From Opitutia bacterium (GTDB taxonomy: Bacteria > Verrucomicrobiota > Verrucomicrobiia > Opitutales > Opitutaceae): a stretch of DNA of 38,122 nucleotides. Below, in pieces: positions 31,801 to 38,122 of the stretch (positions within the stretch are counted from its first letter, which is position 1; the number at the start of each line of letters is the position of its first letter). The translations under genes were made by a program, and so were the position numbers. The notes below the pieces were generated by a model, which did no database searches, had not been told where the DNA came from, and saw only the letters and a program-made list of their open reading frames with translations. The DNA lies in NCBI GenBank assembly GCA_947472765.1, contig CANJCM010000043.1, forward strand, positions 1-38,122, given 5' to 3'.

Positions 31801-34800
31801 CGACGCTGACGGTAAACGCCTCAGGTGCGGCGCTGGGCTATCAGTGGCGGCGAGGTGGAATTCCTCTGGCCGGCCAGACGGGCGCGAGCCTCGTCATCAA
31901 CCCGGTCAAGCGTTTCGACGCGGACATTTACGATGTGGTGATCAACAGCGGCATCGCCGTGACCGTGTCGCAACCGATCCGGCTGACCGTCGCGCCGGTG
32001 ACCCAGCCAGCGGGCTCGAGAATCGATTCGGCGTTCTCGGTCAACATCGACTCCAACAGTCAGAACAGCGTCAACAAAGTCGCCGTTGACGGAACGCCGT
32101 CGGGCAACCGCGTCGTCGTGGCGGGCGAATTTCGGATGATCGGCACGGCAGCCCGCAATCGCGTGGCGCGCTTCAATGCCGACGGCACCCTCGATACAAC
32201 CTTTGTGCCGCAGGTCGTTTCGCCCACGCCCATCAGCGCGCTTGCCGTGCAAAGCGATCACAAGGTGCTCGTCGGTGGTACCATGAACACGACGGCGCAG
32301 AAGGATGCCAAGCGTCTCGTGCGAATGATGGAAGACGGCTCCCTCGATACCGCTTTCAACAATAACATGCCGATCGTCTTCGGCAACGTGCTCTCTATTG
32401 TCGTCCAGCCGGACGGCAAAATTCTGGCCGCCGGGGTGTTTTCCTTCAATCCCGACGGGATTCAGCGGAATCGCATCGTACGGCTGATGCCGGATGGGAC
32501 TCTCGACACGTCCTTCTTTGCCGACGTCAACAGCACGATCAATGCGATGGCGTTGCAGGCGGACGGAAAAATCCTGATCGGTGGAAGCTTTACGGCAGTG
32601 AATAACGCGACGCGGACGCGGATCGCCCGGCTCGAGGCGAACGGCACGCTTGATACAACCTTCACGCCGGCAGCACCCGATTCTACCGTGCTGGCGATTG
32701 CTCAGGCGCGGGATGGTTCGAACAAGATCTACATCGGTGGCCAGTTTAATAACGTCGACGGAAACTCCTCAGCCCGGCTGGCACGCCTGACTTCCACGGG
32801 TGCTTACGATGCGCTGAGTTCGCTCGGCACCGGATTTAACAACAACGTCAACGACATCGTCGCTCAGGCCGATGGGAAAATCATCGTCGCCGGACCGTTT
32901 ACTTCGCTTGGTCAAACCGGCGGTTCGGTCACGGTTAACCGGGTTGCGCGGCTGACCACGGCAGGAGCCGTCGACGCCACGTTTGCCGTCGGCACGGGAC
33001 TTAACTCCCAAGCTCTGACGGTTGCGCTTTACCAAACGACGGCGGCGGACGACACCGTCCTCGTTGGCGGCCAGTTCACCACCTTCAATAACGCGACGCA
33101 CGGTCCGGTCGTCCGGCTCACGTCTGCAGGTGCGGAAACCACCCCGGCATTGAATCCGACGATGGTGGCGGCAGCGATTCCCAATGCGGTGGCGGCATTG
33201 CCGAACGGCCAGTTCCTCGTGGCCGGTAGTTTCTCTGCGGTGGACGGCGTCGCCCGTTTCAACCTCGCCCGCTATAATGCGAATGGAACGTTTGACTCAA
33301 CTTACAATCCCGGGTCGACGGGTGCGACCAGCATCAATGGCACCGTGAATGCCCTCGCTGTGCGCGGCGACGGCAAGGTTATGATAGCGGGTGGCTTCAC
33401 CACGGTGGGAGGTGCCGCAGCCGTGCGTGTGGCGCGTTTGAATGCCGACGGGACGCTGGACGGCACTTTCAATTCCTCGGTCGGTATGAGCACTGCGCCG
33501 AGTTGGATCCTCCTTCAGCCAGACGGAAAGGTGCTCGTCGGCGGGCCCACCAGTTTCACCTACAATGGTGGCGTTACCCGAACTGGCGTCGTGCGCTTGC
33601 TCGCGGATGGGTCGGTCGATCCGTCCTGGGTGAATCTGAATACGAATGGTGGATTCAACGGAACGATCCTCGGTGCTGCTGTGCAGTCTGACGGTCGAGT
33701 CCTTGTGGGCGGCCAGTTCACGACGCTTAACGGCACGGCGCAGACCAATCTCGCCCGGCTGCTACCGGATGGCTCGCTGGATACCAGCTTCGCAGTTGGA
33801 ACGCTCAACGGCCAGGTGAATGCGATCCTCGTAATCCCGGGCACGCCGGGGTCGGAGTCCGTGATGATTGGTGGCGCTTTCACGACCTACGGGGGAACCA
33901 CCCGCAATCGGGTCGCGCGGCTGACATCAACCGGTTCGCTTGATGTGGCATTTGATCCCGGTACCGGTGCGAATTCGAATGTGATAGGATTCCTGCTGCA
34001 GGAAGATGGCAAGGTCCTGGCTCGGGGTTCGTTCACCAGTTATGGTCCTACTAACGCGAATACGGTCGGCATCGTCCGGCTGCAGAGCGATGGCACCAAG
34101 GATCCGGCGTTTGGGGTCTACGGTCTGACAATTTCCAGCACGGTGGCCGGACTCATCGTTCAGGATGACGGCACCCTGCTGTTCCCGGGACAGGCGATTT
34201 ACGACAACTTCGTCGCGCGCGCGTCCGTGGCTCACACGGTCCCGGCCACCGCGCGGTCGATCACGACGCCGCCGCAGTCCGTGACGGTGAACGAAGGCGT
34301 TAGCACCACTCTGAGCGTCGTGGCTGACGGCACTGGTCCGCTCACCTACCAGTGGCTCAAGGATGGCAGCACCATCGCAGGCGCCACGAGCAGCACGCTC
34401 TCGATCACCAATCCGTCCCGTGAAGAGGCCGGCAGCTATTCCGTCCAAGTGACGAACCTGGCCGGCACGATCACCAGTCCGGCTGCGACGCTCACGGTCA
34501 ATCCGACTCCGTACATCACGTCCATCAGCCCGAGCCAGACGGTGGATCCGCAGAGCAATTTCACGCTCTATGCCGAGATCCAGTCGGTTCCGGCGCCCAC
34601 CTCGGTGCAGTGGTTGAAGAATGGCACCCCGATCCCCGGTGCCACGCTGCCGAGCCTCAATATTGGCAGCTTCCAGGCTTCGGATGCCGGTACGTATTCA
34701 CTCAGCGTGACCAACAGCGTGGGCAGTTCCACCTCGTTGCAGCAGTCGGCCATCGTCGGCGGCTGGTCCTTCACGAACGCCGGCCCGGCTCATAGCAACG

Positions 34801-37800
34801 GTGTGATCACGTTCCTCGCCGACGGCCGCTTCTTCCTCGCCGAGGATGGCGATGCCACGGCGGACCCCTCCGGGCACGATGGCATGGAACGCGGTTTCTA
34901 TACCTGGAATCCCGGCAGCGGAGAGTACACGATGAACGTCCGCAGCGATACGAACGGCGGCTGGGGCTTTGCGCACATGACCGGTGCCTCCACGATCACG
35001 GTTTCGGGCACCACGCTTACCGCCGGCTCCGTCACGTTCACCCGTGTCACCAATGCTTCCAACCCGGCGGTCGGCAGCTTCGCGGGAGGCGACGCCCTCG
35101 GCCAGGCCTGCATCACCTTCTTCGCCGATGGGACGTACTTCATGGCTGAGGACGGCGCACCCGATGCCGGCGGCGGCCCCGGCATGGAGCGGGGCACATA
35201 TACCTATGACGCCGGCACGGGTGCCTTCACCGCGACGGCCACCGTCGACACCAGTGGTGACAGGGGTGCTTCGGGGGCCGTGGGTACAGTGAAGTTCTTC
35301 GGCAATACGATGGTCTTCATGGACCAGGATACGACCCGCCTCGATCGCGTGGTGCCGACGGCGACGACTCTCACTCTTTCGAGCAAGCCGGTGATCACGG
35401 CGAACCCCGTCTCCGCCGCGGTGGCGGTGGGCGGTTCCACGACGCTGAGCGTCACGGCTTCCGGCACCGGTACGTTGACTTATCAATGGCGCCGCAACGG
35501 AGCGAACATCCCCGGTGCGACCAATGCCACGCTCCCGGTCACCCTCAATGCGGCGACGGACGGAGCGCTCTTCGACGTTGTCGTCGGCAGCGCGGCGGGC
35601 AGCACCGTCAGCCACGCCGCAAGCTTCGTCGTCGACTCCTCGATTCTCGATGAGAGCTTCACGCCCCCGCAATTTGCGGGACCGGCCTCCGGCTGGGGCG
35701 AGGTTCTTTCCGATGGTTCGTTCCTGGTCAGCGCCCGGATTCGCCAGTCCGCTGGGACGCAGATGTCGGAACGCGGCGCCGGTATCGCCCGCTACCTGGC
35801 GGACGGCACCCCGGATGCCGCCTTCAAAACGAAGTATCCTGCTGAATACGGTTCGCTCGCGTCCCGCGTGCTCGCCGTTTCGGGCAAGTTCTATGCGGCC
35901 GTGGACACGAGCCGCTATCTTGGCACGACGGCAAAGGCCACCATCGCCCGGTTCTTCAATGACGGCACGCTGGACGGCAGTTTCGCACCGTACACCTTTG
36001 ATCCCGGTTCCACTGAAAACAACGTCACGGGATTTGTCCTCCAGACGGACGGCAAACTTATCGTTTCGGGTCAGTTCACGAATGTGAACGGCACCGGCCG
36101 TTCGGGCCTCTTCCGCCTGAACACAGATGGGTCACTCGACACCTCTTTTGTTGTTACGACGTTCAGCGGCGGTCGCGGGCTGTATGCGACCCCGCGGGTC
36201 GACAGCAACGGCAAGATTCTCGTCGCGGGTGAATTCAACAACTTCAACGGCACTGCGAGTACGGTGGGCATCGTTCGGCTGAACGCCGACGGCAGCCGTG
36301 ATAGCACGTTCACGGCTGCTGGATTCACCACCTCCTTCGGTGCGATCCGCGGGCTGATGATCCAATCCACCGGCAAGATCGTGCTCGGCGGCCGTTTCAC
36401 GGTGAACGGCGTCGGCCTGATTCCGTTCATCCGGCTGAATGCTGACGGTTCGCTCGACTCGACCTTCTCGACCTTCACGGTCTCCAAGCCCAGCTTTATC
36501 AATGCGGATCTACTCCCTCTGCCCGGCGACAAGTTTGCCGGCTCGCCGATGGATATGGTCGTCTGCAACGCCGACGGCACGCGCGTTCCGGCCTCGGAGT
36601 TCACTTCCCCGGTGCGCTACGATATCACGGATCCGAGCGAATCCTCCAACACCGGGGTGAGTCAGATTCGGCTTCGGGCGGATGGTTCCTACCTCATCGG
36701 TGGCAACTTCTCGCACCTGAATGGAGTGGCTGTCCCGCGGGTCGCGATCCTCTCTGCAAACGGCACGGTGCAATCCACGAGCATCGATGGCATGGGGACA
36801 ACCGTCCTTCCGCTCACTTTCGTGAGGACCGCCAACGGTCACACGATCGGCGGCTACAGCACCTATGTTGCCGGAGTGTCGAACACCAATGGCATCATGT
36901 TCGACCTCCAGGCGAATGGCTCGGTGGCGACCACGCCGTTCAGCACCGCGCTGTCGTCGGGTGGCTTCTACTTCTCGTTCGCTCGTGTCGGTGACGGCCG
37001 GATTTTTGTGATTGCCGAAGACTACGCGCAAAACCGTTTCTTCCGCCGGCTGCTGCCGGACGGCTCGGTCGACTCCAGTCTGACGACGACCGCCGCCCCG
37101 GCGGGCGGGCCGAACCCGGACTTCGCGTTTGTGCAGCCCGACTTCAAGACGCTCATTACGGCCCGGTTCCCCGAAGATCAGGAAATCGTGAATGGGGAGA
37201 ACCTGCGTCGGTTGAACGTCGATGGTTCTCTCGATACCGGATACACGGCGGAACTCGATCAGGTGGCCACTCCCGCGCGCGGCACGCCGCTGTCGGGTGA
37301 ATCTGTCGGGCCGCTGCAGTCAGTGACCCGCCTTGGGATCGAGGTGCTCGCGGTGGATGCCTCCAACCGCGCCTATGTCCGCTATCCGGCCACCGGCGGG
37401 GTTACCCGTCTCGCCCGCCTGAACGCGAATGGCTCACGCGACACCACCTTCGCGATCGTCACGGCTCCGACGATTGTGGGGACCTACACCTCGCAATCCG
37501 TCACCGATCCGCTGCGTCCGACAGCGTCGCCGGCCACCGTCACGGTCAACACCGCGTCACGGCGCGAGTTCCTCGACGTCGTCGTGCAGGCCAGCGGCAA
37601 GATCGTCATCGCGGGTAATTTCAAGTCGCTCACGATCGACGGCACGACGACGAACCAGCCTGGGCTGGCCCGGCTGAACGCCAACGGATCGCTCGATACC
37701 ACCTTCAACTCGGGTAACGCCGGACCGGCCTGGACCACCACGCCCGTGACGTCGACCGACTTCCCGGCGGTGGAGGCCATGGTGCAACAGGCCGATGGCC

Positions 37801-38122
37801 GTATCCTCCTCGCGGGCAACTTCGAAGCTTACAACGGCATGCCGGCGCCCGGCTTGGTGCGGATTAATCCGAACGGCACCTATGACCCGACGTTTGTTTC
37901 GCCCGTGGCCCGCAGCCTGCGGTATTCGGCCTGGCCCGAAATGCAGATGCAGGACGATGGTTCCATCCTGCTGATGGGCGGGTACGTCGTCCCGGGTGAA
38001 CGTTTCGCCCGCGGGATCGTCCGCCTGACCATCGATGGCGCCGCCCCGACGATTACCCAGCAGCCCGCACCGGCCACGGTCATCGCCGGTGGCGAGGTGA
38101 CCCTGAGTGTCGCGCCCGCCGG
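28824..38122 (+). CDS. Giant secreted delta-60 repeat/Ig-like protein (3' end outside window)
   Basis: One frame, checked at many points, runs from the ATG at 28824 to the last base: more than 3,099 residues with no stop. A signal peptide (MKTFRSALALCVSTIGFGLS, cleavage near FA|VPS) is followed by an Ig-like domain (28-107). Delta-60 repeats, units of 50-65 residues with the core RLNADGTLDTTF and then QxDGKxxxGGxF, fill about 130-885, 1066-1800 and 2273-3072; about 40 units are seen. Ig-like domains (LSYQWxxxG, AGxYxVxVTN) lie at about 888-1060 (two), 1811-1977 (two), 2188-2271 and from 3074. A duplicated module (LADGRFFLAEDG, GMERGFYTW) occupies about 1980-2189. Delta-60 units are predicted to form beta-propellers. 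The C-terminus, which would show anchoring (autotransporter, PEP-CTERM or T9SS-like), is outside. Surface adhesion is a guess. Confidence 0.9.
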   Translation, partial: MKTFRSALALCVSTIGFGLSAVFAVPSITTEPVPTSITVSGSATLTVAASGSGALSYQWYKYGVAVTGATNASLPLNSASLSDAGLYNVIVTDPDTSTATSRTVRVDVVPSSYVGGVLRPRPSFMPRIEIASAGINAFAYFTHPTDATQNKLYVAGDFTRASDAGGTLTQRLNILRFNADGTIDTSYAPPAIIGGGIRALYVQSDGKVVIGGDFSAVNDATAGQVTRGRIARLNANGSLDTSFVSGSGAGANGSVYAIAAQGSNYLVGGQFNFFSGTSVNRLVRISASTGTVDSTFVQTGTGFASDIRAIAVDSNANTIYVGGLFATYNGSGTNATRIARLGQNGGAIDATFATGTGFNSDVRVLTLQDVGSVGAPDLRLLVGGLFTTYNGSAAGTTNRMVRLKLDGTIDTALNLGSGTTHGFNSDVVTFAVDSTNRIYVGGLFTSFNGTSTNVNRLIRIDATGALDTTFNPASGATSTVQALLLREADSQVYVGGIFSSFNSTARAGFARLGTAVGALDSLAPLFRRPGSVFALEAAPGGKWYIGGAFSHIDDTPRSNFARLNADGTLDTFTAAGSGFNGTIITLAVLGDGRVMAGGSFNAFNGTNRNNVLRMAADGTLDTTFAPAGTGLNGTVPTLALQGDGKVVIGGTFTLYNGTSRNRIARLTSTGALDTTFDPGTVGFNGTVNQLALQSDGKILVAGAFGQFNGVTVNGFIRLTSAGLADSAYPATGTGMGSTTSDAVAIPFSTTLAGETPYVAGSFTAYNSVTRNRILHLNADGTLDTTTFGAAASLSLSNSRLSALALQSNGRVVTGGFFTTVNGTARLGLARFNADGSTDNFSVPSILVVPSSGINALRFAADGSVIAAATRVDFAEGLGSGTLFMLEAAPVPAITAHPSNSTTIQGGTATFTATATGENLQYQWFRDSTLLTGQTAATLTLNNVQLSDLDSYTVRVSNVYGSVTSNAAVIVASNAAPNISSQSTTVNAVSGATATLTVNASGAALGYQWRRGGIPLAGQTGASLVINPVKRFDADIYDVVINSGIAVTVSQPIRLTVAPVTQPAGSRIDSAFSVNIDSNSQNSVNKVAVDGTPSGNRVVVAGEFRMIGTAARNRVARFNADGTLDTTFVPQVVSPTPISALAVQSDHKVLVGGTMNTTAQKDAKRLVRMMEDGSLDTAFNNNMPIVFGNVLSIVVQPDGKILAAGVFSFNPDGIQRNRIVRLMPDGTLDTSFFADVNSTINAMALQADGKILIGGSFTAVNNATRTRIARLEANGTLDTTFTPAAPDSTVLAIAQARDGSNKIYIGGQFNNVDGNSSARLARLTSTGAYDALSSLGTGFNNNVNDIVAQADGKIIVAGPFTSLGQTGGSVTVNRVARLTTAGAVDATFAVGTGLNSQALTVALYQTTAADDTVLVGGQFTTFNNATHGPVVRLTSAGAETTPALNPTMVAAAIPNAVAALPNGQFLVAGSFSAVDGVARFNLARYNANGTFDSTYNPGSTGATSINGTVNALAVRGDGKVMIAGGFTTVGGAAAVRVARLNADGTLDGTFNSSVGMSTAPSWILLQPDGKVLVGGPTSFTYNGGVTRTGVVRLLADGSVDPSWVNLNTNGGFNGTILGAAVQSDGRVLVGGQFTTLNGTAQTNLARLLPDGSLDTSFAVGTLNGQVNAILVIPGTPGSESVMIGGAFTTYGGTTRNRVARLTSTGSLDVAFDPGTGANSNVIGFLLQEDGKVLARGSFTSYGPTNANTVGIVRLQSDGTKDPAFGVYGLTISSTVAGLIVQDDGTLLFPGQAIYDNFVARASVAHTVPATARSITTPPQSVTVNEGVSTTLSVVADGTGPLTYQWLKDGSTIAGATSSTLSITNPSREEAGSYSVQVTNLAGTITSPAATLTVNPTPYITSISPSQTVDPQSNFTLYAEIQSVPAPTSVQWLKNGTPIPGATLPSLNIGSFQASDAGTYSLSVTNSVGSSTSLQQSAIVGGWSFTNAGPAHSNGVITFLADGRFFLAEDGDATADPSGHDGMERGFYTWNPGSGEYTMNVRSDTNGGWGFAHMTGASTITVSGTTLTAGSVTFTRVTNASNPAVGSFAGGDALGQACITFFADGTYFMAEDGAPDAGGGPGMERGTYTYDAGTGAFTATATVDTSGDRGASGAVGTVKFFGNTMVFMDQDTTRLDRVVPTATTLTLSSKPVITANPVSAAVAVGGSTTLSVTASGTGTLTYQWRRNGANIPGATNATLPVTLNAATDGALFDVVVGSAAGSTVSHAASFVVDSSILDESFTPPQFAGPASGWGEVLSDGSFLVSARIRQSAGTQMSERGAGIARYLADGTPDAAFKTKYPAEYGSLASRVLAVSGKFYAAVDTSRYLGTTAKATIARFFNDGTLDGSFAPYTFDPGSTENNVTGFVLQTDGKLIVSGQFTNVNGTGRSGLFRLNTDGSLDTSFVVTTFSGGRGLYATPRVDSNGKILVAGEFNNFNGTASTVGIVRLNADGSRDSTFTAAGFTTSFGAIRGLMIQSTGKIVLGGRFTVNGVGLIPFIRLNADGSLDSTFSTFTVSKPSFINADLLPLPGDKFAGSPMDMVVCNADGTRVPASEFTSPVRYDITDPSESSNTGVSQIRLRADGSYLIGGNFSHLNGVAVPRVAILSANGTVQSTSIDGMGTTVLPLTFVRTANGHTIGGYSTYVAGVSNTNGIMFDLQANGSVATTPFSTALSSGGFYFSFARVGDGRIFVIAEDYAQNRFFRRLLPDGSVDSSLTTTAAPAGGPNPDFAFVQPDFKTLITARFPEDQEIVNGENLRRLNVDGSLDTGYTAELDQVATPARGTPLSGESVGPLQSVTRLGIEVLAVDASNRAYVRYPATGGVTRLARLNANGSRDTTFAIVTAPTIVGTYTSQSVTDPLRPTASPATVTVNTASRREFLDVVVQASGKIVIAGNFKSLTIDGTTTNQPGLARLNANGSLDTTFNSGNAGPAWTTTPVTSTDFPAVEAMVQQADGRILLAGNFEAYNGMPAPGLVRINPNGTYDPTFVSPVARSLRYSAWPEMQMQDDGSILLMGGYVVPGERFARGIVRLTIDGAAPTITQQPAPATVIAGGEVTLSVAPA

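Overview
The window looks like a chromosomal segment of a GC-rich Gram-negative bacterium of the Verrucomicrobiota, most probably an Opitutaceae relative. Reasons: GC-rich genes mostly without a Shine-Dalgarno site, very large secreted delta-60/Ig-like proteins, a typical periplasmic export toolkit, and intergenic regions crowded with short palindromic repeats. The taxonomic call is an inference from gene content, since no rRNA or marker gene is present. No tRNA, rRNA or CRISPR array was seen.

Layout. 1-783: 3' end of a large tandem-95/cadherin-like surface protein with a terminator. 1372-1793: remnant of an IS5-type insertion sequence. 1800-11811: a neighbourhood that looks built around sugar or sugar-acid use: a periplasmic PQQ dehydrogenase with its diheme cytochrome c, a GntP-type gluconate permease, a secreted protein of unknown fold class, a LarA-like nickel-pincer isomerase, a four-helix-bundle protein and an ACS-family MFS transporter. 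12217-17726: a PatB/MalY-type PLP lyase, two small heat-shock proteins, a DCC-family thiol protein, a TerC membrane protein and an MscS channel. 18216-22634 (minus strand): a TetR regulator, a HlyD-type lipoprotein, an ABC ATPase and an ABC-2 permease, which together form a drug-export type operon; beside its promoter lies the last 36 codons of a lost mgtE gene. 22967-23656: small secreted protein of unknown function. 24203-28535: two half-transporters forming a heterodimeric ABC exporter. 28824 to the window end: one uninterrupted reading frame of more than 3,099 codons encoding a giant secreted delta-60 repeat/Ig-like protein, unfinished at the edge.

The most unusual part is not a gene but the repeat landscape. 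Almost every gap carries imperfect hairpins preceded by GTAG, GTGG or GGAG, usually as inverted pairs, which is the architecture of REP/BIME elements mobilised by RAYT transposases. One such pair sits in frame inside the second ABC exporter gene. A different 21-bp palindrome with TTGTCATCT arms occurs three times in the gap of the TetR-linked ABC operon, and a fourth copy has its arms split around a REP pair. Between 8257 and 8640 several repeat families are nested as a near mirror image. All family assignments come from reading the sequence; no database search was run.
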